DNA of 64,000 nt from Lojkania enalia (Eukaryota > Ascomycota > Dothideomycetes > Pleosporales), in NCBI GenBank assembly GCA_010094045.1, contig ML986590.1:570109-634108 (forward strand). The letters run 5' to 3'. This document shows positions 11,134-21,701 of the stretch, piece by piece. Position 1 is the first letter of the stretch. Each line of letters begins with the position of its first letter. The notes beneath the pieces were generated by a model, which saw nothing but the letters and a program-made list of their open reading frames with translations, had not been told where the DNA came from and ran no database searches. The position numbers and the translations under genes were made by a program.

Positions 11134-13946
11134 ATGGTGACCCAGCGACCCGTGACTCCGTCCGCACAGTACCATTCGGTACCGACCCCCGGCGATCCCA
11201 CCCATCTGAGCAGAGGATATGGCCCGTCCTCGCATCTCAACGTCGACACCAACGACTTCGGGACCACCCCGGCCAATCCGCCAGACTCATCCCCGCTCGC
11301 GCGCTCCTTGTCGCAGCAGCACTCGCAGCGCATCGGCAAGTTCGAGGAGAACTTTGATGCGCGCACCCGGGGCCCCTCGGTGCTCGAGGACGGCGGTCTG
11401 CCCCAGCGGTCTGCCTCACGAGCCTCAACGCTAAACCAGGGTGCCGCCCCTTCCCGGAGCGGGACCCTCAAGAAGAAGTCATCGGTGAAGAGAAGCCATA
11501 GCCTGAGGCGCAGCGGAAGCAGACGTAGTACGCATGCGGGCAGCATTCGGGGCGTGAGCATCGAGGACGAGGAGCGCAGCTATGACAGGCACGACAGCGT
11601 TTTCTACACGCCCGTGCCTACCTCGGGTTCGCCAACTGAGATACTGGCAAACCGTTTCCAAGGTAGGTTCTAAAGCCCCGAATAGTGTAAGGGGAGGAGC
11701 GAGCAACTCATCGTACACAGCCTGGCGAAAGCTTCTGAAAGACCTCATCACCTACTTCCGTGAGGTGTCTGCCTCCTACGAACATCGCTCCAAGGCCTTG
11801 CTCAAGGTTTCTAACGTGATAAACAATACGAATGCGCCCTCGGTATTCATGACCGAGGGAGGTCTCAACGATGCAAATCGTGTCTTGCGAGACTATCATA
11901 AGCTAGCGGTGCTAGAAGCAAACAGGGCAAAAGACCTAGAAACCGACGTTATCAACCAATTGAGCGGTCTCAGGGCGGACTTGGGACAGAAAATAAAAGA
12001 GATCAAATCTCTATCGGGTGATTTCAAGAATATGGTTGAGAAAGAAAAGGAAACCACTCGCAAGTGTGTCGCCGCGCTCGAGGAAGCCCTTGTGGCGGTC
12101 GACTCGGACCCATCTGCTATAGCTGGCAAAGGAGACCCCTATGTCGTTCGTTTGGGTGTTGACAGACAGGTTGAAAGGCAGATTGACGAGGAAAATTATC
12201 TGCACCGGGTTTGTACACATGTTATTTAGAGCTACATGTTCTAACGTCCACAGGCTTATCTCAACATTGAGAACTCGGGCAGAGAGCTGGAATCAATTGT
12301 CGTTGGTGAAATCCAGAAAGCATACAATGTCCTAGCCAGCATCTTGAAGAGAGAAGCCGACGAGGCGTATACAACCATCGATAAATTGCGTAATGGGCCG
12401 CTTGGAATACCCCGTGACTTGGAGTGGAACCAATTCGTTACCAGCGACCCGCATTTTGTGGACCCAACCATTCCTCTGAGAAGGCTGGAAGACATAGAGT
12501 ATCCAGGCAAGCACCACCCAGCAACAGCGGAGGTAAGGGCTGGAATGCTCGAAAGGAAGAGCAAATACTTAAAAAGCTACACACCAGGATGGTGAGTAAC
12601 TTGTGACTTGGCGCGACCTCATCCCTTAAGTTTTGTGTATTTGAACTGACACTGTCAGGTACGTTTTGTCGCCTACCCATATTCACGAGTTCAAGTCAGC
12701 GGACAAGATCTACACCCAACCTCCCGTCATGTCCTTGTATCTTCAGGACCAAAAGCTGGGGTCGCATTCTCAACCTGGTAGCTCATCCCATAAGTTCGTT
12801 CTCAAAGGGCGCCAAACTGGATCGATGCACCGTGGCCATACCTGGGTGTTCAGGGCCGAGAGTTATGACACTATGCTGGCTTGGTACGAGGATATCAAGA
12901 ACTTGACGGAGAAGAGTGGTGAAGAGCGGAATGCATTCGTGAGACGACACGCCCGCAGCCTAAGCCAGGGAAGCGCTCGCTCAGTGAGCAGTGACGGTGG
13001 ACTAGAGGAGGACGAGGCAGATGAGATTCCTTATTCTGCAAATCAGTCGATCACGAACGCGGCCGTGAGGGAGGAGCCACAGCAGCGACCATCTCCAGGT
13101 GGGCGATTTCCAAGCGATCTTCAGGTGGAACGTCACTTACAAGCTCCACTTTCGCCTTCTAGTGGTAGCTCAGAGGTCGGCAATGATTTGATGACCGCAT
13201 CTGGAGGCCTTCAGGGTGTATATCCTTATCCTACCGATCCAAAGACGTACGATCCCATTCAACCGATTGAGCAGAACCATGATCAGTCAGCCCCTCAAGA
13301 CCAAGTCAATATCCCCTCGCAATACCCAGTTCAACAGCCTCAGCAGACCCAAAACGCGTATACTTCACAGAACGCTAACGCCGATGGATACAATGCCGGG
13401 CAGCCCTACGCTCAGCATCCCGCGTCCTCTGTTCCGAGCCCTGCTCCAATACTCGCCCCAGCCCCTACTCAAGCCATTCCACAACAACCTTCCTTTCCGC
13501 CAAGACATGACAGCACATATAGCGATTGGATGGCACCAGCAGCCGCAGGAGCTGCGGCGGGAGCTACTGCTGGAGCGTTCGGCGTCGAAGCCTACCATCG
13601 CCAGCAACTAAATCAAGAACAGCAAAAGGCCCAGTCTCCTGGCAACGGGCTTAATCAGACCGTTGCGAACAAGGCACTGGCTCCGGTTACTGATTCTTCC
13701 GGAACGAATGCTTCATATCCCGACAGCCTCGTCACGACGCCGTCCACTGTTTCCACCCCAATCCCTGACAAGTCTTTTTTAGACAGGGCTGAGGCAGCTT
13801 CCGCCCCTGCCTCGAAAGCTGTAAATGGCGGACCTGCCTATCATGAAACTAACAACATATTCTCGGCCGTGGTAAGACAGAATACAGATATCAGCGTGAG
13901 CGATCTGCATGTTCCTGGGGAATATCCAAAGACTCCTGGAAGCTAA
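11134..13946 (+). CDS. SLM1: SLM1/SLM2-like PH-domain protein (TORC2 effector)
   Basis: Plasma-membrane PI(4,5)P2-binding protein; in yeast Slm1/2 link eisosome/membrane stress to TORC2-Ypk signalling and actin. Four exons: 11134-11662, 11721-12208, 12254-12591, 12659-13946; 880 aa, all junctions in frame. Order: a disordered Ser/Arg-rich N-terminus (residues 1-176, with KKKSSVKRSHSLRRSGSRRS); an F-BAR-like helical region (about 177-450) starting AWRKLLKDLITYFREVSASY and including EANRAKDLETDVINQLSGL; a PH domain (about 452-570) with YVLSPTHIHEFKSAD, KFVLKGRQTG and HTWVFRAESYDTMLAWYEDI; then a long Gln/Pro-rich disordered tail. Basic SR-like stretches are likely phosphorylation sites (inference). 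Its TAA overlaps a stop codon on the opposite strand. Confidence 0.93.
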
Positions 13947-14099
13947 ATTAAATCATTTTCGGTTAAGGTTTTGTATTCCTGTTGGAGTAGGGCCCGCGAT
14001 GTGATATTATTACGATTCTTCTTTGGACAGGATGCTGTAGACTCATCTATGGTTTGGGGTTGGTGATTTGGAACATAAATGGTGCGCCTCTGTGTAGTC

Positions 14100-14758
14100 T
14101 TATCTGTTTCGGTTTTTGCTCCCTTGGAGCTGTCTCCTTCGCTCGTTCGGTACGGACAAATCCGACCTAGTGGTGAATATCCCCTGGTTACTCTGAATTC
14201 CATGTATAGCGTAATTAGAAAAGATACCTGTTCCCAATTCAATGCTACTTTCAATTGCTGACGGTTAAGGTACATTACGAAGCCGTGATATGTTTCGAGA
14301 GTAAACCCAGACGTCCGAGTACGCATCAACTCTAGCAGATTACTGGAGCACAAAATAGGCGATAAATGTAAGCTCCCTTGTGATGGAAAGAGGGTAGTAT
14401 ATAGGCTGCTAATACGAATACCAATAGTCAGTAATTGTGCCTTTGTAAGCAGAGACCCCACAGTCGTGTTTCGCGGGGCTTGATCCCTCTGGCGGATAAT
14501 GGGCTCCGGGGAACGAGAGATCGGCGCATGGATGGGAAGGATGTGGCATAGGTCGCTGAGAAATGCGATATGCAGCTCGGCCGAGGCTAACGGGGCCCTA
14601 TCAGATTGATGAGGAGTGAATGCACTCAACATCGACAATCTAGCGCGATGCAGTTCTAAGGACCCAGGTGAACGGGAAAGCGGCACCGAGCTTTCCATCG
14701 CATGAGGTACCGGCTGCGCGTGCTCCCGCCATATATTATTAACCGTATGGCTTCCCAA
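14100..14758 (-). CDS. Unidentified protein, convergent with SLM1
   Basis: I do not recognise this protein. ATG 14758 opens a frame of 271 codons to a TAG at 13945-13943, overlapping the SLM1 stop. A likelier model uses the intron 14227-14184 (GTATCT donor, CTAAT, AACCAG acceptor, 44 bp), giving exons 14758-14228 and 14183-14100 and a 204-aa protein ending QLQGSKNRNR. I prefer this because the unspliced tail is rich in Thr/Asn/Lys without structure, and because it leaves room for the SLM1 3' UTR. The body is helical and leucine-rich (SAELHIAFLSDLCHILPIHA; TVGSLLTKAQLLTIGIRISS; LETYHGFVMYLNRQQLKVAL), with no signal peptide or membrane segment. It may be a small nuclear or complex-associated protein, but that is a guess. 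It could also be a fortuitous open frame. Confidence 0.42.
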
Positions 14759-15202
14759 AGGCAGGGCGCCTTGGCTCCCCTCTCCCCATCTCTCTTCAAT
14801 AATATGATTTTTTTTCTTGTAACCTAGTCATATTACCCGCCCGAGCCCATGTTATCTCTACCCGAAAGTTCATTTCATGTCAGTTGGGCGAATGAACAGG
14901 ATTCGCATGGTTGATACGTCTCCTATCTGGCAACCCTCGGTTCGTGAGCTCTCTCTGATGATATTGAACACCCGGAACTAACACCAAAGCTGGCATTCTT
15001 AACTTTACAACACAGTCTTGGTTCTCACTGCTACTTGGCAGGAGGACATACTAAATACACCGTCTTCACTGCCGCGTATTCCTTCCTATCAGGATTCACG
15101 TGAAAGAGACTCCAACTGTGCTGTGCGATTTTCGAAACCCCAACCCTTTCATCAACCGAAGCTGGCAACTCAGGAAGAGGTATATGAGTAGATCATTCGA
15201 CA
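14759..15202. other. Intergenic, upstream of MFS gene
   Basis: About 440 bases between divergent starts at 14758 (minus) and 15203 (plus). It contains poly(T) TGATTTTTTTTCTTG near 14803 and no recognisable gene. Presumed promoter space for both. Confidence 0.4.
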
Positions 15203-17033
15203 ATGGCAAAGTCACTTCGCGGACAGCCTTCCCGGAACAAAATCTTAGAATTAGCTACCGAAGAAGCCAATGATGCGGATATCCCAACAGCTCTCGGTGC
15301 CCTAGACAAAGCTCCTCGAGGTAATCTTAGCAAGATCATAGAGAGTGGAGACCCTTCACAGCCAGCTTTCGACGGGATTATTGAGAAGGCAACACGCGCT
15401 GAATCATTGTCGAGTGAGGAGTTCCAATATTCCCCGGAAGATGAGGAACCAAATATTGTATGGTGGGATTCACCTGAAGACCCTCAGAACCCAATGAAAT
15501 GGCCATTCAAGAAGCGATGGGGTACTGTGATTTTGGTTTCCGTCCTCACGTTTCTAACGCCCTTGGCTTCTTCTATATTCGCACCCGGTGTACCGGAAGT
15601 TATGAAGACTTTTCATTCTACGAACGATATGCTAGAAGGATTCATGGTCTCCGTCTATGTTCTCGGGTTTGCTTTTGGGCCACTAAGTATTCCGACTTCG
15701 TGTTGGTGTTCGATCATAAACTGACATTATTAGTTATTGCGCCCCTATCTGAGATGTATGGGCGTCTCCCGCTGTACCATATTTGCAATATGTGCTTCGT
15801 CATCTGGACTATTGCTGCAGCTACGGCTTCTAATATGAGCATGTTCATTGTGTTTCGATTCTTGATGGGCTGTGGGTGTTCTCATGTTGTGTGCTACACC
15901 ATACGCTGACTCCACAAAGGTTTTGGGGGGGCCCCACTCGTTCTTGGGGGCGGAACTATTGCTGACTTGATATCATGCGAGCAGAGAGGGACAGCTATGG
16001 TTGTATGGATGATGGGCCCAAGTAGGTCCCACGGCTTTCTGATCGGACTTGCTACCAGCTAACGAACGGATCAAAGCAATCGGACCCTGTGTGGGACCCA
16101 TCATCGGAGGATTCCTGACTCAGGCTAAGGGCTGGCGTTGGAACTTTTGGTTCGTGGCTATCATCGTAGGTTTGCCAGTATTATTCCGCTGCGTGATAGT
16201 TCCTAATTTGGTAGGCTGGATCATGCGCCGTTGCTTCGTTCCTCCTAATGAGCGAAACATCTGCTCAGGTCATCCTAGAACGGAAGGCGAGGCGCCTCCG
16301 CGAGGAGACTGGGAATATTAAGCTCAAGTCTAGACTAGACTCCGGGCTCTCGCCGCGCGACTTGTTTATGTTTTCCATCATTCGCCCAACCAAGATGCTG
16401 ACGCGGTCGTCAATCTGCTTCGCCATTTCTCTCTATTGTGCCATTACGTACTCTTATCTCTATATTATGTTTACTACCTTCACGGCTGTTTTCCAGGCTC
16501 AATATCATTGGCATGGGGGCGTAGCTGGCCTTTCTTTTCTTGGACTCGGGATTGGCTCCCTCATGGGTCAAATCGTCTTCACGAAATGGGGCAATAAAAC
16601 AGCGGCTAAACATCTCGAGAGTGGCGACTTCAAGCCCGAACATCGCCTCTACATCATGGCAATCGGTGGCTTCTTCCTGCCGGTCGGCCTCTTTTGGTAC
16701 GGTTGGTCCGTTCAAGTACAGACTCATTACATGGTCCCTATTACTGGAAGTGGAGTAATGGGGTTCGGACTTTTGATGACCTTTATGCCCGCGAATACTT
16801 ACTTGGTAGATGTATTCACTATACACGCCGCGAGTGCGATGGCAGCAAATACGGTGTTGAGAAGTTTGTGCGCAGCCCTGATTCCGCTGAGTAGTAAAAA
16901 GATGTACGCAGCAATGGGATACGGATGGGGAAATTCGCTTCTTGGCTTTGTCGCACTTTTATTAGTGCCAATACCTTTTCTCTTCATTAAATTTGGGGAA
17001 AGGATACGCGCAAGGGATACTGTGAAATTATAA
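15203..17033 (+). CDS. MFS transporter, DHA1-type drug/polyamine:H+ antiporter family
   Basis: Twelve-helix plasma-membrane exporter of the Tpo1/Flu1/Cyhr-like fungal group; substrate unknown. Five exons: 15203-15686, 15734-15871, 15920-16021, 16077-16165, 16215-17033; 543 aa, in frame. The four introns are 47-55 bp, each with an AG acceptor and a CTAAC/CTGAC-like branch. Landmarks: cytosolic N-terminus with WWDSPEDPQNPMKWPFKK (family signature WxGPxDPxNPxNW); TM1 WGTVILVSVLTFLTPLASS; motif A region LSEMYGRLPLYHICN; FRFLMGCFGGAPLVLGGGT (TM4 region); IGPCVGPIIGGFLTQAKGW (antiporter motif C); RWNFWF; central loop VILERKARRLREETGN. Unspliced, the gene looks broken in four places, but every break is an ordinary intron, so it is intact. 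Cytosolic N-terminus is 115 residues. Confidence 0.9.
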
Positions 17034-17298
17034 TGAAGACGCTTCCTGGAAGATTTGCGTCGGATCGTTCTAACCGATCCCAAATTCAACCCTTTAAGTA
17101 GAGAGAGGTACAAAAGTTAATGCTACCTAATAGACACTGATTTTCGGCCCCTAAAATAGAGAAGGTTATATTACGAGCTCCAAACTTTAATTGCGCACTG
17201 AAGCGAAGCAATCTCTCTAGAAAACGAACCGGCAGAACCGCTCGCCGCCATACCAAGTGCCGAATCCGACATAGCAAAACTGCCCATTTCAGCGATCC
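17034..17298. other. Gene-free start of a 4.7-kb gene-poor stretch
   Basis: Downstream of the MFS gene. AT-leaning; possible outer extension of the inverted repeat that follows. No gene seen from here to 21701; sub-features are listed separately. Confidence 0.4.
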
Positions 17299-17449
17299 TC
17301 GTGGTATAGACATAACACGCCAAGGAGTTAGACGTCGGGGAGCAGAAAGAGGCCTATTTGCTCGGACGCCTACTAATCGAAACAGGTGTAGTGGGAATGC
17401 AAGGCCTAGGAAGACGGTTGGTTGAACAAGGAGGCTTAGCATAACCTGT
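17299..17449 (+). repeat. Long inverted repeat, left arm
   Basis: Pairs with 17918-18085 read on the minus strand. Best-matched blocks are ACATAACACGCCAAG (both arms), TAGTGG, and CTTAGNANAACCTGTGCAC (24 of 27 bases over the inner block). Mismatches are mostly transitions, with small indels. Arms of about 150-170 bp enclose about 470 bp. Either long terminal inverted repeats of a degenerate DNA transposon, or two opposed copies of a short repeat. Confidence 0.7.
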
Positions 17450-17917
17450 GCACGTGATCGTGAGAAGCTGGTAGGTTGGTAGATTGGCAGGTTAGACCTA
17501 ATACGTGGTGCTAAGGCGTTCATTAGTTAGCAGAGACTGAACACTAAACGAACAGAAACGATTTAGGGTTTAGCTTAAACTAAACGAGTGAACTTGTATA
17601 TGCGAAGGAGGGGACAAATTGTATTTAATAACCTACGAATCTCTTTGTTTTAGCTCTCTGCAGCCAACCTGAGTACCTCTTGAATATTTCCTTTGGCATC
17701 AAATATTACAGCGGACCGATCGTACTTACCTATCCTACTCTCCCAGAATATCCTTGTGCTAGCCCCACTTACGGCAGTGATACCCTTGGCGATCACTCGC
17801 ACTAACATAAATCCACTTATCCTAATTACCTATCCTGTTGCTAAGGGGAATAGGAGGAACCTAATACGACCTACCATACCCGTCCTGCTGCTAAGCGCGA
17901 CAGGACATGCTTAGCAC

Positions 17918-18085
17918 CGTCACGTGCACAGGTTGTACTAAGTCTCGTCATCTAGCCAATCATCTCCCCAGTTCCCGCAATTCCACTAGCCATTGTATGA
18001 TGGAGTGACGCCCGAGCTAGAGGTCTCCTCCTGCTCATGCCCTAGAGGTCTAACCTCTTGGCGTGTTATGTTCATAACACTACTG
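17918..18085 (-). repeat. Long inverted repeat, right arm
   Basis: Minus-strand partner of 17299-17449. The alignment may continue weakly outward on both sides (to about 17170 and about 18130), but I would not fix those borders by eye. The spacer 17450-17917 has no open frame that looks like a transposase. Confidence 0.7.
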
Positions 18086-18253
18086 TAGAAGGTAATAGCA
18101 TCTTAATCTTAATTTCGCTCTTAAAATTGGACGTAAGAACACAACTAGCACACTAATTAAAACCGGGACAAAGTATTTATAGCAATTGGTGCTTTCTATA
18201 TTGAACATTACAACTTTCTGCATAATTTAAAGTTGTTCTTTTAGGTGTTGTTT

Positions 18254-18355
18254 TGGGTATGCTTTTTTTTTGGGTATGCTTTTTTTTTGGGTATGCTTTT
18301 TTTTTGGGTATGCTTTTTTTTTGGGTATGCTTTTTTTTTGGGTATGCTTTTTTTT
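18254..18355 (+). repeat. Six perfect 17-bp tandem repeats
   Basis: Exactly six head-to-tail copies of TGGGTATGCTTTTTTTT (6 x 17 = 102 bp) without a mismatch. Because 17 is not a multiple of three, any translation shifts frame each unit, so it is not a coding repeat. Perfect identity implies recent expansion or homogenisation. Confidence 0.95.
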
Positions 18356-18356
18356 G

Positions 18357-18373
18357 GAACGGCCAGGCCGTTC
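18357..18373. repeat. 17-bp perfect palindrome abutting the tandem array
   Basis: GAACGGCC-A-GGCCGTTC, an exact inverted repeat with a one-base centre, starting one base after the last tandem unit. Possible cruciform/hairpin or a dyad for a dimeric Zn2Cys6-type factor (inference). Confidence 0.8.
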
Positions 18374-18495
18374 AAAGAACAAGACAGTATAATTCCTGGA
18401 ACTACGAGCCAACGCAGAAACTCGCGGAAATCAACGTCAAGGTGAATGAGGAAGAAAAGTTCTCAGAGGAAATGGAGAAGGAGTTCATGGCTTAG
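18374..18495 (+). pseudogene. Gene-like fragment after the tandem array
   Basis: The plus strand reads QRTRQYNSWNYEPTQKLAEI, then NVKVNEEEKFSEEMEKEFMA and a stop. The charged, helix-like composition looks like the C-terminal end of a real protein, but there is no upstream exon: the frame runs into the poly(T) repeat. Family not recognised. Could be a relic or chance. Confidence 0.25.
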
Positions 18496-19636
18496 TGGAA
18501 GCCCCTAATCCCTTGTATCTGGGGGCTTAAAAAAAAAAAGCCGTCGTTCTAGATGGAAAGCGCTGGCTAAGAAAGAATCGCCAGGCCCCATTTGCGCATG
18601 AGGTACGTTCCCCAGCCAGCCAGAAATAGAGTAGATACCACAGATCGACAATATCAATCCGGGTGACTTCTCTTGTTCCTACGTCGTTCAAATTCAATCT
18701 TTTCTTCTGTATGTGATCCGCGAAGCGACATTCTGTTTCAAATCGAGAGGTTCGTCTTCACCTACTAAAATACGTTAGTAACTAACTTTAGACGTCAAAT
18801 ATGTATTGTGTTTGGCTAGCCGTATATCCCGTTTTAATTCCCGCAGTGGGCTCTGCTACAAGTGCCCAGGTTTAGGCTCGGGCGACCAAAAAACCTTATC
18901 CTTGTTCCCTACACCAGATTGGATCCGATTTCGAGAACCCAAACAGGACTTGTGCCTAGCCAAGCAATTATATGATCGAGACGCCTAATAGTGTGCATTT
19001 TTGCATGAAAGACCTTTCACCACATTTAATGGTTTCTGAGCAGTCTCCTAGATAGGTAACTCTAGGGCGCTACAAGTTGCTCCCTAATTGGCTGATCGGA
19101 TAGCTAAGCGTACTATAAAGCAGTAGATTTCCTCCACGACAGCTAGCTGACGGCATCAGCCTCTAGCGACAATGTAGTGAGGTTGTGGAAACTGGCGATT
19201 GGGCCTTGTTCGCGGGTGCTTATATGAGTCCCATTGTGTTTCGCGGTGCACAGCAGCTCTAATGCCTGAACTCTGCTTCTATTTTCAAGCTCTTGCCTGA
19301 AATAGGACATCTCATTCCTCTTTCCACGACAATGTTGTAGTCGGAGCTAGAACTGGGGCCCATGGCTATTAGAAGCACCACGGATTGTTCCTTGGCCGCC
19401 TCCTTGACCCAGGACGAAATGGATCTCAACTAACAACTCATTATTGTGTAGCGCATGCTGAGTTTGTTCTTCTTCATATTAGCCTAGAGCATTTACAACT
19501 CACTATTCCATAGTGCTGGCGAATAAAACTATCGACCTTCTTCATTCTGAACTCTTGGCATGCTTAGTGTAATACCAAATGCGGACCTTAGTAGGTTACA
19601 CAGCACAGGTTCATTATCTCACATTGCGAGCGGCAG

Positions 19637-19678
19637 ACAGTCCCTGGCTTTTTGTCCGAACCGCCTACAATTAAAGCA
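19637..19678 (-). pseudogene. Relic gag zinc knuckle (CCHC with H changed to Q)
   Basis: The minus strand reads CFNCRRFGQKARDC: exact CX2CX4-X-X4C spacing of a retroelement nucleocapsid knuckle with glutamine in the histidine position. Upstream on the same strand a frame RPGACF continues, and stops follow downstream. Neighbouring sequence out to about 19990 and about 19000 is probably the rest of a decayed LTR-retroelement gag, but I could not align it. Confidence 0.45.
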
Positions 19679-20279
19679 TGCCCCCGGCCTGTAGCGCTCT
19701 TTGCAACGGCATCACCATGATTCTGCCTCTGCCCAATGTCTGCTGGTTCAATGCAACAGCTTCTGTGTCCTTAGCCGTATGATGTATGCTATACGCTGAG
19801 CCTTGGAACTTCGAGCCGTCGCATTGATATATTGATACGCGGTTTCTTATCTACTAAAGATTAGATAGTTGGTTTTGGCCAGCAGAAAGATTCCTCTACA
19901 ATGCGGGGCAAAATTGCAGAATATGGCTGGCTCGTTATTACAAATGAGCTGTCCGCTTTTATCTCTACATAAGCTTACACACGCCTATCTTGCAAGATTA
20001 GGAAGCCTGAAGCGAAGGGATTAATTTTGCCGCTATTGATTTGCGTTAGCATCTCCTGTGTCTTGCTTTAACCTTCAATTCGGCGTCCATATCTTCGTTA
20101 AAGGCCCGAACTGGGGTCAAGGTTATAACAACGAAAAAAATATATAATAATAATAGAAACGAGCATCCCACAAGTTAATGCCCTCTACATATTAACATTC
20201 CTGTCATTAAGCTAATAACTCATCGTACTTACAACTAGTTTATTTTGACAGCAAGAGTTGTGTTTGACAGCGTACCTTC

Positions 20280-20471
20280 TGTGGTGAGAGGCGAATCTTG
20301 TCTCAGGGAGGGAGATAAGGAACTGAACTGCTTGATTGAAGATGGCCAGCGGGCCATATTTATGTACATAGGAAAAGACGTATATCAGCTGATATCCAGC
20401 GTGATATCGACCGTGATATCGTACGACGATATCTGATACAGCTCGGCAGACTTGCCAAAATCCCCATCACA
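20280..20471. mobile_element. Solo LTR (copy 2) with 5-bp target-site duplication
   Basis: 192-bp relative of the LTR at 1386-1612, same orientation: begins TGTGGTGAGAGGCGAATC, ends CCCCATCACA. Flanked by CCTTC at 20275-20279 and again at 20472-20476. It is shorter than copy 1 mainly through loss of about 35 bp near its 3' part. The different target duplications prove two independent insertions. Confidence 0.87.
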
Positions 20472-20476
20472 CCTTC

Positions 20477-21701
20477 AGGCCAACATGATCATCAAAACAC
20501 CTGGTACAAATAAGTCTAGCGACTCCGTCGGAGGAGCATATAGGAACGGACAATGGCATTGGTTGTGCAACAAAGTGACAAAGTATGTTGAACCAAGAGG
20601 GGACCAAATGTAGGCCAAGAGTGTATGTGAATGAGAATACACCTTATAACCATCCAAGAGCAGCAAACCTAATTTTCGGTAGTTCACAAATGCGGCCAGG
20701 AACAAACGTGCAAGTTTTGGCTCTGGGTAGAACATGAAGCTGAAGCCAGGGGGTTCTTGGTCGCCCCTTTCACAACTAAATTACAGCGGTAATGAATTTA
20801 TGCTAGAGAGTGATATTTAGTCTGGAACCACAAGACTTTTTTATTGGATGCATTCTGACCTTGTTCGTCGTCATATATGTTGAAAATAATATAGAGGAGA
20901 GACTAAGAGGACCGATACAAATATACAAGAAGGCAATCGTAGCGTATTAAGGAAGGTTGACCGGTAGTCTCCGCTACTTGGTTGGCTAATGAATATTCTT
21001 AACTCGCTTATCTAACACTGTCTTGAAGGGTTACCGTTGACCCTGAGCTGTCCGAATCTCCTATAAATGGGCATTTCCCGAAACCCGCGCCTTTACTTCG
21101 AATACCTGACCTTGGCTGACCAGCTAACCGTGTCTCCGAGGCCATAAAAACTTGTCAACATTGGGCACAAGGCTTAGAGGAAATCTGGCGGCTTCAACAT
21201 CGAGAACTAGGACCTCGTGATATGCAGCATTGTGATGGAGGTGGCCCATCCCTTATAAATGGGGTATATTTAGACTTTTTCTTGCTTCATGGCTTACAAG
21301 AACTTTCAAATCTCAATTGGTTATAAGATATGCATGTAGTATGGAGATTCGTGTCCTAAGCCCGTAGTCTCTTCAGACGGCAATCCTTCTGAGCTAGGAT
21401 ACTCATTGAAAGAGTCTTGATCTTGAAGGCTGTTGTGGTCATGTCTTGTTTCCACATCCTATACAAAATAGAAGGAGAAGGTGCGAGAAATATCTGATTT
21501 CTCATTCAAGGTCCGTAATGTATATTGCATGATGCAAGTGCACGATTCACGATGGTGAAAAGATACCCTTAGAGTATACTGAAGGAACCAAGTTGCCTGA
21601 GCACGGAATAAAGGGGAAGACAGATATAGACGGTATAAAGCTGTCGCCGCATGAATGGTGAATGCTAGATAGTGCCTTTCAAGGGAAACAATGCAGGTAT
21701 C
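20477..21701. other. Intergenic, no gene recognised
   Basis: About 1.2 kb of AT-leaning sequence between the solo LTR and the 3' end of the GH17 gene. Only chance frames. Presumed 3' UTR of the GH17 gene at the right end. Confidence 0.4.

Noticed and set aside
15660..16250. MFS transporter seemed to be a pseudogene broken into three or four frames.
   Set aside because: Four introns of 47-55 bp with proper donors, branch sites and acceptors restore one 543-codon frame carrying all family landmarks.
13943..17033. SLM1, the unknown gene, the MFS transporter and the distant GH17 as a metabolite cluster.
   Set aside because: No backbone biosynthetic enzyme or pathway regulator is present.
18227..18445. 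Lys/His-rich (minus) and Phe/Gly-rich (plus) 'repeat proteins' at the tandem array.
   Set aside because: The 17-bp period shifts frame each unit; these are translations of a minisatellite, with no gene context.
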